A DNA stretch of 64,000 bases from the NCBI GenBank assembly GCA_008360975.2, contig CM039179.1, positions 53,854,666 to 53,918,665 of the forward strand. The letters are read 5' to 3'. The notes beneath the pieces were generated by a model. That model had not been told where the DNA came from. It saw only the letters and a program-made list of their open reading frames with translations, and made no database searches. The position numbers and the translations under genes are program-made. This DNA is from Lichenostomus cassidix. Taxonomy: Eukaryota > Chordata > Aves > Passeriformes > Meliphagidae. Numbering within the stretch: position 1 is the stretch's first letter; the number at the start of each line of letters is the position of its first letter. Positions 12,915 to 23,407 of the stretch are shown piece by piece.

Positions 12915-12940
12915 TTTAAGTCAGTTCTAACTGACTTAAA
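12915..12940. repeat. Palindrome with 12-bp perfect arms
   Basis: Arms TTTAAGTCAGTT (12915-12926) and AACTGACTTAAA (12929-12940) are exact reverse complements separated by the two bases CT. It lies in very AT-rich DNA and could be a cruciform, a hairpin in RNA or a dimer-binding site. Confidence 0.9.
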
Positions 12941-13513
12941 AATAAATTTGTATTTATTATGTCTCATATTTTTAAAATAGTAATAAATTGTATTTTTAAG
13001 GTTTTTAAACTCTAAAAATAATTAAGTATTTACGCTAAGATTGTCTCTGTATTCAATGATATCTAGCACAAAATTCAACAATCTTACAAAACTCCTATCA
13101 CTAGGAGAGCTTTGTCATGGTAATGATTTGATTCCTATACACTACTATATTAAAAAAAAAAAAACTCTTGTCCCTTTAATCAATTGCTGTATGCTTCTCA
13201 AATAAATACAGGCATAAATTAAACTTTATAAACTCTTTGAAGCAATAACCAAGCTCTTTAAATACAATTATACTACAATTCTCCGATTAACATAATTTAT
13301 TAAAAAACCCGACACCTGATTCTATGATATGAACTATAAAACTAAACAGAAATGCAAATACTGTCAAAGAATGGGTTTGCTCTTTAGGTGTATTCTTTAT
13401 AGCAATTAAAACAGGAATTAGGCAAATCCAGCACAACAAGAATATGTCTTCATAAACATGCATAGCTGAAATGGTGAATTAGATTCTTATTGTTTCCTGT
13501 TATAAGATTAAAC

Positions 13514-13620
13514 AAGAAATAATAATAAAAAAGAAAATAATAATAATAAAAATAATATTAATAATAATAATAGTAGTAATGTAAAAACCCTAATAATAAT
13601 TCTAATAATAAAGGTTAAAT
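13514..13620 (+). repeat. (AAT)n-rich microsatellite
   Basis: Impure AAT trinucleotide repeat with AAAAT and AGT interruptions. Several pure blocks of 3 to 5 AAT units are visible. Confidence 0.85.
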
Positions 13621-13846
13621 ATTTATTGTTTCCAACGGATAAAGAAATAAAGAAATAAAGCATCATGAAACTTCCGATGTTAAGAAATATTATTCCAAAA
13701 GCTGTATTAACAGGTTTGCATCTCTTTTAATTTGATGGATATTTTTATTTATTTATCTTCCACATAGCTTTGTTTACAATAGTAATTGAATGAAATATTT
13801 GAAGAAAATATCTAGTCATTTTGCCTTAAATTACTGTCTTTATTAA

Positions 13847-13851
13847 CCATT
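13847..13851 (+). repeat. Target-site duplication, left copy (CCATT)
   Basis: CCATT directly precedes the TG of the LTR at 13852 and is repeated directly after its terminal CA at 14307-14311. Confidence 0.85.
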
Positions 13852-14306
13852 TGTCCTAGGTTGCAATATAGATGTAGTTAAGTATTCTATTACCACCAGC
13901 TGTGGGCCGTTAGCTGCTATCACCCACTCCGGATGACAGACAATGGGCCATCAGGGACCCACCGTGTGACTCATGGACTTATCTCATCCCATTGTGAGAT
14001 GCTCTGCCGAGGAGGGAGGAACCAGGTGTTCCCACGTGGATATAACCTGGCCTTGGAACTGTCTGAGCTAGCCCTGTCTACTGGGTTCCCAGAGGACGAG
14101 AGCTACTACTGGATCTTCAGCTGGAGACTAGACCTTCACAGGATCACCGCTCCAACTGGACTACTTCAGTTGGACTGCTACTACCACCCTAACAGGGTGT
14201 TAGGTTGTATCTGACTTTGTCAGTGCTTTTCCTTGTATTATTTCACTTATTTTTAATTTCAATCTTGACTTGTGATCTCCCACTGGTTTGTCTTCAAACC
14301 AAGACA
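13852..14306 (+). mobile_element. Solo ERV LTR with intact 5-bp TSD
   Basis: A 455-bp unit that begins TGTCCTAGG and ends AACCAAGACA, so it has the TG...CA termini of an LTR, and is flanked on both sides by CCATT. A 5-bp duplication fits class I or class III (ERVL-like) integration. It is GC-richer than its surroundings. Inside lie an E-box CACGTG (14033-14038) and a TATA-like GATATAAC just after it, placed as a plus-strand U3 promoter would be. No perfect AATAAA is seen, so the poly(A) signal may be a variant. The plus-strand open frame at 13933-14214 lies within the LTR and is not a gene. No internal viral sequence is attached, so it is a solo LTR left by recombination. Boundaries are high confidence; the family name is left open. 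Confidence 0.85.
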
Positions 14307-14311
14307 CCATT
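14307..14311 (+). repeat. Target-site duplication, right copy (CCATT)
   Basis: Exact match to 13847-13851, marking the right edge of the solo LTR insertion. Confidence 0.85.
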
Positions 14312-15877
14312 ATATTTTAATTTCTTTTGTATACTATCCTCTGAATAACTTGTTATTATACAAAATAAATGCTTTCTACTTATAAATACTTATCGACATG
14401 AAAGTGTCTGTCTGTGGAAGTTTTTCATGAACATTAAGAGTGTAATGGCATATCCTAAAAAGCTAATAATAGGTAATGAAAGATGGATGTGGTTGGGAAA
14501 TAAGGTTTTTTTTCGTATTGGTGTTATACATGTCTTTAAATAAAATAGTCAATTATGAGAGAGGGGAAACAGTTTAGTTCTCAGTATTGAGGTACTATTT
14601 CTACTATAAAATTACATGATGCTGCATGAAACTTCTAAAAATTAATTAAATTCAACTATTTAATTTAGATTAAATGTTTATTGTGTACTTAATACATAAC
14701 CTTTAAATTAATTTAACAAAGTTTAAAAGTAATAGCAACCTAATCTATTTTCCTCATAATTAACCCAACCATGCCAGCAATAAATGTGCCTTTGTTCTGT
14801 AATTGATAAATTAAACTTGTAAAGACTTCTAGGATTTAACTGTTGTTTAACAAAATAACTGTAGTGGGTCGATTTGGTATCAATTAATTGCCAAAAACCA
14901 ATTAACATGTTAATTGGCATTTATTTTAGTATAGTGGTAGTTATCTAGTCAATTGCTAATTAAAATATTTAAACCATTCCTTTCAATTTATACAAATGAG
15001 ATTATACTTTTATTACCTACTTCATTTTTAGGTAATGATAGGGCACATAAATGTATGTTCCTTATTTATTGAACCTCAGCTGTAACAACTGATACTTTAT
15101 TAGCACTAAGATACCTTCTTATCAAGAGCACATTAATGATGTGAGTCTGGCATCACATACACTTTTAAACTTTCTGAGGTCTGCATTTGTACATGTTGGT
15201 TGTAACTAATCCCTTCCCTTCCCCTCCCCACCCAACCCTTCCCCTTTCCTCTGAAAGTTTCTCCCTCAGCTGAAAATTTCATGCTAAGTAAGTGCATAGA
15301 AAAATTTCACATAAGTAAATAGGGAAAGGGTTTGGGTGCTTAGAATGACAATTTTAACATTTTCTTCCATTGTGCAGATTGCTAATCATGTATGAAGAAA
15401 AATCTGAAAGTGATGTTAATACATTAGGAAAGGGCATCATTTTGTAAAATCCCATAACAATGAGGAACTTAAAAGCAAGGAATTTTGTTATCCTGAATAC
15501 CAAGGACAAGTTGGTGATCTGATATAGAGAGCTGCTGATCAATAGGCTAATTATTTGAATAAAGATAGCATTGGCTGTTCAGATTACATATCTGCTTCGG
15601 TAAACACACCTCTGCCTTGACAGACAAGCTGTAATTTTGATTTTGGGGGCTACAGCAGTTGTAGGTTTGTTTTTTTTTTTTTCATTTGGGGTGGGTTTTT
15701 TGGTAAGAAAGGTCATTTCAGAAGGCCCAGCTGAAGATAACAAGAAAAAGGTACACTGAGCGACAGGGCAAAAAAACTCCGAATCCATTTATTTAGGAAA
15801 ACAAATGCCTTTTTCTTTGGAGATATTTTAGGGTTTCTTCGAGTGGTCAAAAATAAATAATTTAAGATTATTGCTAG
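14312..15877. other. Very AT-rich stretch, possible conserved noncoding element
   Basis: No gene or transposon recognised. 14600-15100 is dense in TAATTA, TTAATT and AATTAA words typical of homeodomain-binding enhancers in gene deserts, and includes the 20-bp palindrome at 14898-14917. A short CCCTTCCC-rich pyrimidine patch lies at about 15211-15250. A regulatory role is only an inference from motif density. Confidence 0.35.
14898..14917. promoter_or_regulatory. Perfect 20-bp palindrome with paired TTAAT sites
   Basis: CCAATTAACATGTTAATTGG is its own reverse complement. It contains two inverted TTAAT/ATTAA cores spaced around CATG, an arrangement compatible with a dimeric homeodomain or HNF1-type site. 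It also carries CCAAT-like ends. The palindrome is directly visible; a binding role is inferred. Confidence 0.45.
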
Positions 15878-16554
15878 TGTTGCAGTGATCTCAGCTCAGA
15901 TGAGTTTGGAGGCAGATATACCTGAGGAGTGGCCCTGGGTCTGAAGAGACCTTTAGCTTAGGGTGACAAAAAGATGTTCTCCCAAGGCACCTTGCAGCTG
16001 ACTTCCTTAGTATGCATCAGGGAACAAGAGTATTGGTTTTTGGGTTTCTCCTCCTCTTTATCCTATTTGGAGTTAATAACTAGAATTTTCTACTCTGTTC
16101 CTTCTACCCAAGTTTTACTACTGGTTTTCAAAGTTCTGTACCTTTCCCCCTTGTATCCCCATTCCCTGGCGTCCCTGCCAATCCTGCATCCCTCGCGTCC
16201 CGGTTGGTTCTCCCATGCAAACCCCTCCCATCCTGCTCCCCCTTCTTAACCCCATGTTCGCTATTGTTCTGCGCTCTGCGAGCTCGAGAATCCAGATTGA
16301 CCCGTCCTCTCTGATCCTTCCCGACCCCAGGCACCCTCGCCGTCCCGCCGCTCCTCAATAAACCCTGGATTCCGAGAACACAGAGACTACATCTCCTTAA
16401 TTGCCGTGTCTCCTGCCTGTCTCTGTCTCGGAAACAATCCTCTCCCGCAGCACCCCGGAGGTGCCTGGTCGAGACTCGTGTGGGAGGCTTGCAGCTGCAG
16501 CTTTCTTTCGTGGGGTTTCGAGGCTCGCTGCTTTTCCCAGAGTGAGAAACCTCA
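15878..16554 (+). mobile_element. CpG-rich ERV LTR (probable solo)
   Basis: A 677-bp unit beginning TGTTGCAGTG and ending AAACCTCA, flanked by 6-bp words TGCTAG (15872-15877) and GGCTAG (16555-16560) that match at 5 of 6 positions. This suits the 6-bp duplication typical of class II (ERVK-type) integrases. The right two thirds are strikingly GC- and CpG-rich against AT-rich flanks. AATAAA lies at 16357-16362, followed by a U5-like T/C/G-rich segment, so the LTR reads on the plus strand. An alternative pair of direct words, GGTGACAAA at 15962 and 16560, would imply a shorter unit that does not begin with TG, so I prefer the first reading. No viral coding sequence adjoins. Open frames at 15974-16249 (plus), 16128-16358 (minus) and 16401-16589 (plus, running past the LTR edge) are artefacts. 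Confidence 0.65.
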
Positions 16555-16689
16555 GGCTAGGTGACAAATATAAAATTATTGGCCACTAGTCTTATGTATA
16601 TTGTTATTACTTGTAGGAGGCATGTATGCATACATTTGTCTTCCCATCTTATCAACTGAAGAAATTGAAAAGAGATATAATAATATAAT

Positions 16690-17070
16690 ATTGATGCCTT
16701 AAATCACTGGTAAAAATTTGAGACACAGACACGCAATAAAGGAAAAGGGTATTACCTTGGTTTAACAGGATTGCAGATGCACACCGACGACCAATAGAGC
16801 GACGATATCCCCTGTATACAATTTATGGACTTCATAGATTAGCATACCTATCTCAAATTCCCCAATGAGAAGTCTAACAAATGAAGTAATTACCCCCCTT
16901 ATTCAAATTACCTCCCCCCAAAAAGGTTACAACTTAGTTTTCAAAATCATGTCTCAGTGATGGGGCTCTTTCAAGGTTGGTGTCTCATGCTCTTGAGATT
17001 GTGGAGATTGTTTTGTCTTTCCCAAAGAATTTTGAGCAAGGCTATAATACAAGGGTTATAAACATGTGGG
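16690..17070 (-). mobile_element. Possible LTR fragment
   Basis: The segment differs in texture from its surroundings, with CpG-containing words near 16780-16810 (CACCGACGACC, GCGACGATATC) and C-runs near 16890-16920. Read on the minus strand it has an inverted CCAAT-like TCATTGG and promoter-like ATTGTATAC. On the plus strand a GCAATAAAGG word is present, so orientation is uncertain. TGTTTATAACCC (minus, from 17064) and TTTTTACCA (minus, ending 16708) could be termini, but no target-site duplication is found. Confidence 0.25.
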
Positions 17071-17086
17071 GCTAAGGTACAGGGAG

Positions 17087-17144
17087 TAAAAAGTACAGAA
17101 ATGGGAAAGGGTAAAAAGTACAGAAATGGGAAAGGGTAAAAAGG
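17087..17144 (+). repeat. 25-bp tandem duplication
   Basis: The unit TAAAAAGTACAGAAATGGGA plus AAGGG occurs at 17087-17111 and 17112-17136 with identical sequence, followed by a partial third start TAAAAAGG. A recent local slippage duplication. Confidence 0.9.
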
Positions 17145-18901
17145 ATATAAAGAGAGTATAAAAGTATAATGAAAAAGGACAAAAACCCATCAGGCATCAA
17201 TATAACATAATATGATATAATTACTCTTATTTCATGTATAAAGCTCATAACGTTAATAAGTAAGAAAAACATTGTCATGAAACTGTTTGTTGTTTCCAAC
17301 GAGTTGGATTCTGTTCTTTTCACTTTTAAGAGAGTAAAGAGAATTTTCCTTAAGGGTTTTTATTATGTTGAGTTTCTATAACATGAGAGTAATTAATACA
17401 AGATTTAGGATATGCATTGAAGAATATTGTGGTCTAATTTTCAGCATGCATATGCAAATATATCTGTGATATATATTGTAATTTGTCATGGTGTATGTTA
17501 TATGCATGTTGAAAATTTATATGAAAAGTTAAATAGAACATTCAAAGCAGATAATGGGAAAAAGTTTTGCAACCTGTGGCTAAATGTTGTATAAATAATA
17601 TTGCTATAAGCTTTTATGCCCTCTCATGTGTTTGAAGTGGATGCACAGTCTTTGTTTATATGCTCCTTTACAAGATGCATCATCTTGGGAAGAAAGATTT
17701 TCACTGCTTAGTCAAGTACCACTGTCAGCAAAGGGCTAAAAGCAAATAGTGTAGTGATTTGTGGATTACTCAGGTTCTCTTTTAGTAAGTGTCAGTAATT
17801 GAGCAGCTGTTTCCTATGCATACTAAAGTTCAGCCAAAAGGATTTGTCAAGCAAATCAGCCAACAAAATATTTCGGTAGCTGATTCTCAAGGCAAGAAAA
17901 ATTCAAGTGAACTGTGCTGGATGCTAAATGTTGAGGAAAACATCAGAATAATCTAATCATTATTATGCAAACTAGAGGGGAAAAAACCCTGATACTGTAA
18001 AATCCAAATTATACATGAAGGTGAAATGGGTTCTTTTTTCTGTCAAGCTTTTTTATCATGGATTTAATGGCTTTCAAGGAAAAATACATAAATTGTTAGT
18101 ATACAGAAAAAAATACTTTTAAGATAATGAGGGGCTAATAATACCAATTCCTGAGAATCTTTATTTACCTACCAGTATATTGCTTTGTTCATAGTTTTAT
18201 GTGCAGTAAATAAAACCCACTTCTGCAACAGCAGAATTGATATTTTACTTAGGAGCAAAATATAAATCTGAGCAACATCAGTATGTAACTGGATTTACAA
18301 TGCAATAACTTTTTTTCCATGTCTATGACTATTCCAAAATATGAAAGATACGTCTCAATTAAATATAGTTATCAACCAAGCAAATGGAGCAAAATCCATT
18401 TAAAATATGTTAGAAATTAAAGGTCAAATCCCAGATTACTTATATCAAAAATCATGGTTGACCATGGATAGAGGGAATTTGGCAATTGTAAAACCAACAG
18501 AGTCAATAGTTCAATAAAACAGACATGAAAGTGAAGGCACAGATTCATCTCAGTCTTCTAAAATGGATGGTATGTTTGCGGAGTGGTAAAATAAAAATGC
18601 AAATTTTATTTGGTATATTCATAGCAAGAGGCTTGGCTGTGAAGCTGAAAGAATTAACTTCAAGTGAAATAGCTGTAAAGCTATGCTATGAAAGAAAATA
18701 GCGATTAACTTTTTTAGAGAAGGTGCTTGTTATTATTATTTATGTGACATCACAGAGATGCAATAGTTTCAACAGATGCCAGATGAAGTCCCCAGATCAA
18801 ATGAGGGAACTAATATGTAATCCAAGCTTTACTTTCAGTAATAACAGTTGCAGGAAAAAAACATGTTTTACCAGAGTGTCAAGGAAGCAATAAACTGAGG
18901 T
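17145..18901. other. Noncoding stretch
   Basis: AT-rich, with no recognised repeat, no frame above about 60 codons apart from the edge of one at 17072-17323, and no RNA gene seen. Confidence 0.55.
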
Positions 18902-19040
18902 AGTTTTGTTTTCTATGGGTAGTTTTGGGTTGTTTTGTTGTTTGGTTTTTCGTTTGTTTTGGTTTTGTCAGTCTTTTGTCTTCTGATTCCTATTTGCTTT
19001 ATTCTGAGGGAGGGTTTTTTTTGTGGTTGTGGTTTTTCAA
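18902..19040 (+). repeat. T/G-rich low-complexity tract
   Basis: TTTTG, TTGTT and GGTTTT words through 18902-18970 and again at 19006-19038. This is the complement of the A/C-rich tracts elsewhere in the window. Two overlapping frames through it (rich in F, W, L and C) are composition artefacts. Confidence 0.75.
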
Positions 19041-22000
19041 TGTTTTTATTCATATTTGCCAAGGCACATTCATTGGAACAGAACTATCTCTTCCATGCCC
19101 TGAATTTCTGTTTTTACTGTATAGCTTTGCTGACAGCTGCATCTAGAATTATTCAAAATTAATGCACTCAATGCATTAAACTACACCTCCTATGTAAAAC
19201 ATTCCTGACAAGAAATTATTTTCTTGTATATATTAAATACTCAGAAATTCACCTGTTTAAACATATCTGCTTTTTTATTAGAGACACAAACAAACAAATA
19301 GGTAAATAAATAAAATTTATTTATGTAATAACTCTGGCCACAGATTAAGCCCATTCATTTAAAAATTCACACAAATAATTGTTTTTCTTTTACTAATTTT
19401 TTTAATTATTAAATACACATTAATTATTATAGACTACTCTATGCCAAAACAATATTCTAAATCAATTATAATTTACAAAATTATAATCCAGAAGTAACAC
19501 TTGAGAAATAATTCTGGAAAAGTTATAGTTCTACAGCGATGGGAAAATGCAATGCAGGACTGATCAAAGCATCATTGAATATAAATAATAAAAAAAGTAA
19601 TGGTAGTAAAGTTTTTTACATGGTAGTCATGTTTTTTAGAAGTGAGTAATACTATTGTGTTATACGTCTATTTAAACACCTGCAGAAACAGTTCCTACAG
19701 CAATGACTTTAAACAGTATTTGGTATTCTGAAACCAAATTAATTTTAGTATTTTCAAATGGTGTCTACAGTCACTAAGCTCAGTCCTGTCATCAAAGACA
19801 TAAGTACCTAATACCTTGAGAAACTGCAAATAACTTGGTCCGTGCCTGGTAGATCTGTGCATTCACAGGACACTTGGTCACGTTAGGAATAACAGAGGAA
19901 GCAAGATATTGTAGGTTATCCCATGTGCTCTACATGGAAATATTCTACAGTGAGGAAGTTGACCTGACCTCTAGAAATAAAGCTATGTAAATTGCTTTTC
20001 ATATATTGAAAAAAAAAAAAAGAGTGAATTCTTTTATACAACCAACATTTACAATTAAAATATTCAGCATTTCTGGACCATTTGGCTAGATTTTTATTTT
20101 TAGAAAGGAAAAGTACTTTCAACAAGTACTTTGCTTACATTACCCTCACTATGACCTTCCTATGGACAGCCTTTAATTTTTTTTTCTTTTATGGAAGTAT
20201 TTGAATAGTTGAGTTTAAATAAACACATTACAAACTTGACTGGAATAAGGAGAATGAGGAGGTCATAGTGAAGGATAAGGATATGAAGTTGTCTGTAAAT
20301 ATTTGCAGTGCATGCGTTTAGAAAATGCATGCACTCTCAAAGTAGATCCTAGAGGTATAATTAAGAAAATGGGATAAAAATGAGCAGTGAAAAAAGTGAA
20401 TATTAAGGTAAAGCCTCCAAGACAACAGTGTTCTATTAGTTCGTTGAACAACAGAATAAATTCTCTACAAGTGAAGGAATTTTGTAACACTTGAGTCAGT
20501 TAAAGTGAGACGGGAGGAAATACTTGTATGATAATTTGGTGAAGAAACTTATTAGTTGACCTAATAAGTCTCTCTCCTTTTCTAATGTTTGTCTCCATGG
20601 AAGGAGACAAATGAATGAATACCTATGCATCATTTTTATTATATTGTTCTAAATTAATGTAACTGTGTTATTTGCTATTTCCATGCTTTTCTTTATTCCA
20701 TTTAATAATACTTATTTAGCTTAAACATTAAGTATTTTTTCCTAGCAATGTCAGCAATATTCTGTTTCATTTTCATTTATGTACTATTTGATTATGCAAG
20801 ATGGAGAGACTCCTTGACCCAAGGAAGTAAAGAAGATAATAACAAAGGCATATGCATCAATCAAGATTGTATGGGAATTAAATGTTCTTCAAGTCAATAG
20901 GACAAATATTATAAAGTACTGTAGAATTAAATAACTATTGTTTTTATGCTCAGCATCCCTGTTCATTATTATAATGTGAAAAACATAAAACAGTGCAAAT
21001 TAATACATTTAGAACAATAATATATAACAATGTTTAACAGAAATGCTTATATATTATTTTTTGCAAAACTGGTACATGCATATTTGTGCCCAGTATCAGT
21101 ATGGAATATATAACTAATTGTTTCTTTAATCTCTTTCCAGTACTAATGAGATTACTTGTTTCTGTCTTATCAGAATTAAATTTTAAGATTAAATTAAATT
21201 GCTTTCTTTCAAAAAAGGCAATGACATGGAGCTAAACAAGTCATTATTTTACATCTGAAGTAGCTGTGAAGTACAGAATGCAGCATTTGGTACCTCACTG
21301 GTGTGGTACTCAAGACTGTATGAGATTTACCTGCTTTTCTATTGCAACGCCTTCTTATAGTTGGATTTTTTTTTAAACAAAAACAATAAAAGTGTGGGTT
21401 TATTTCCTTCCTTTATTTCTTTTCTCCTTCAAGCCTGAAATTTCTGTATAGTTATAATCTGGAAAATAGTCTGAAATATCATAGCACATGATTTTGATTA
21501 ATCAGGTTGTTTATCTTAGCTATTTCTAAGGACCAGACTGCAAACTGGTTTTTACTGCAATTCATTCTTACTGGCTCAAGTATTTCTGTAAAAGTGTAGT
21601 CGGTCTCTTGAGATGAAGATCACTGTAAAACTGGGAGTAAAGGATAGCCTGTATTTATATTAGTCTTTGTGGGTGTTGCAGCTTAATGATCCTGCTCTTT
21701 CCCAATGACTTGTATTAATGAAGTCAAGAGCAAGGCTCCCACTGCCTTTATAAGTCACAGTATTTATTAGCCCTGAACATTTAAAGCATAATATCTCTCT
21801 AAGCAAAGAGATTACTTCAGCTTCTTTGGTTTCTGGTAAGCAGTCTTATGCTAACTACTATTTGGCTTTCAAAACTTTAGAGAGTAGTGAACAGATTGTT
21901 ACCCAAATATATGTATTTCTTTTTTTTTTTCCTATTACAGGAAGAAAAGCATGGTGTACTTGGTATTGAAAGTATGCCTTGTAATTTAATTCTTGTACCA

Positions 22001-22350
22001 AAACAGCCTGTGTGAATGGCTTAAACTTTGAACCTTTGTCACAACTGCATTACTAATCACCTGTCTTTTCCAAAGATTTCAGCATATGTAAGTTTTCCTT
22101 TCTTCCTTGAATATACCTTCAGTACACTTACTTCATAGTTACCAAACTAAGCCTAAATAAAAATAATAATAATAAAAAAACCTATTCATACTACTTTTAT
22201 GTGTAATTACTCTTTACGTAATAGCTGGCTATATGGCACAATGCTATAGTTGAATATGGAGTAGAGACTAGACAAGGTAGAATCTAGTTAGTCTCTAAAA
22301 AAGAGAAAAATTATGCCAGAGTGATTTTTGCCTTTTTACTTTTATATATC
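19041..22350. other. Noncoding stretch with small foldbacks
   Basis: No genes or named repeats. It includes a 13-bp stem hairpin at 20307-20335 and a 9-bp-arm foldback near 20587-20610 (TTTGTCTCC ... GGAGACAAA). A related word GGTCATAGTGA occurs inverted at about 20148 and direct at about 20262. Confidence 0.5.
20307..20335. repeat. Hairpin, 13-bp stem
   Basis: Arm AGTGCATGCGTTT (20307-20319), loop AGA (20320-20322) and arm AAATGCATGCACT (20323-20335). All 13 positions pair in RNA, one of them as G-U. Short for a microRNA precursor; it may be a chance or cruciform-forming foldback. Confidence 0.8.
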
Positions 22351-22766
22351 TGTAACCTTCCTAGTACTTTTCCCTACCCTTTTCCCCAGCTAGAAAGACC
22401 AAACACATTCCAGAGCTCCAAGCCCTGTGGGATACAAGGCTCTTCTCCTATCCTGGTTCTTCCTGGGAACAAAGACCTTGGAGACACTTTTTCATAAGCA
22501 TGTACAGCTAGTACCAGGGTGGGGGGTTGCAGAAAAGGGGTTTGACCTGGTGGAAATTGCATCACCGCTTGTCCTCCTAATTGGTACTTTTTATTTACTA
22601 TGCTAATTTCCTAAAACCTATAAAACTATATTCACCCCTGTGTGCGTGGGCTTTTGTGGACATTCTTCCATAACTGCCCCTAGTGCTCCAATAAATATCC
22701 ACTTTTGTTTTACCTCCCTACACTAAAATTATCTGGAGTTTCATTGCCAGGCTGAAAAAGGTAACA
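22351..22766 (+). mobile_element. ERV LTR (416 bp)
   Basis: The termini TGTAACCTT and AAGGTAACA are inverted copies of each other at 8 of 9 positions and give the TG...CA ends of an LTR. Inside, in order on the plus strand, are an inverted CCAAT (ATTGG, about 22580), TATAAAA at 22619-22625 and AATAAA at 22690-22695, so U3, R and U5 are all present. The roughly 70 bases between the TATA box and the poly(A) signal leave a short R region. The flanks (ATATC on the left, TGTTA on the right) do not match, so the target-site duplication is lost or the insertion was rearranged. No viral internal sequence is visible on either side. Minus-strand frame 22374-22565 is an artefact. Confidence 0.75.
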
Positions 22767-23345
22767 TGTTAACCAGATAAAGAAGATGTTGTAACTTTCA
22801 CTAAGTCCAAAACCTTTAATAGCTTCTTTCTGATTTTTTTTTCTTAATTTCCTTTTATTTTGCTTTGCTTTGTGTAAAATTAGGCATTTTAAGTGACAAT
22901 GGCCTGATAGTACCAGAATATCTTATAGTCCACAGTCAAGCTCCTGGACAGGAAGAAATATGGAATTTCAGGGACTGTTCAATTAATCCACTTTTAAAAT
23001 TACCTAGACAGGCCAGCATTTCCTCGGAAAATAACTCAATATTTAGGAGACAGTTGTGCTAAAATATATAAGATTTATGTAGTGTGCCACCATCATAAAG
23101 GCCTGTTTCCAAAAAGAAAACAGCTGAGACAAACAAGATACTTTTATTTATAGGCTAAACTATAATGTTTCATTATACAAGCAGTATGTTTCAATTTATC
23201 AGAATATTAGTCTCATATTTATTATTTTAATAATTCCATATATTTGCCAGAATTATTTATGTACACAGGCCACATTTATCAAGGGGCCAAGGAGTTTTAA
23301 AATCAGTCTTCTGCTATCGTGAGGTCTTCAGAGAAAAAGAAAAAC
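22767..23345. other. Noncoding stretch
   Basis: AT-rich; no primer-binding site or viral sequence follows the LTR. One 65-codon frame (22865-23062) without features. Confidence 0.5.
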
Positions 23346-23407
23346 AAGAGAGAAAGAGAGAGAGAGAAAAAGAGAGAGAGGAAGGAAGGAAGGAAGGAAG
23401 GAAGGAA
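23346..23407 (+). repeat. 62-nt homopurine tract, (AG)n then (GGAA)n
   Basis: An unbroken purine run: AGAG/AAAG words, then about six copies of GGAA. Long enough to form triplex or H-DNA in principle, and a good polymorphic microsatellite. Confidence 0.9.

Noticed and set aside
13933..14214. 93-codon plus-strand frame
   Set aside because: It lies entirely inside the solo LTR bounded by CCATT duplications.
15962..16568. GGTGACAAA direct words as the target-site duplication of the CpG-rich LTR
   Set aside because: The implied element would not begin with TG or end in CA. The TGCTAG/GGCTAG pair gives proper LTR termini.
20143..20274. Inverted words around GGTCATAGTGA
   Set aside because: Arms of about 14 bases with a mismatch, more than 100 bp apart, are close to chance in a window this size.
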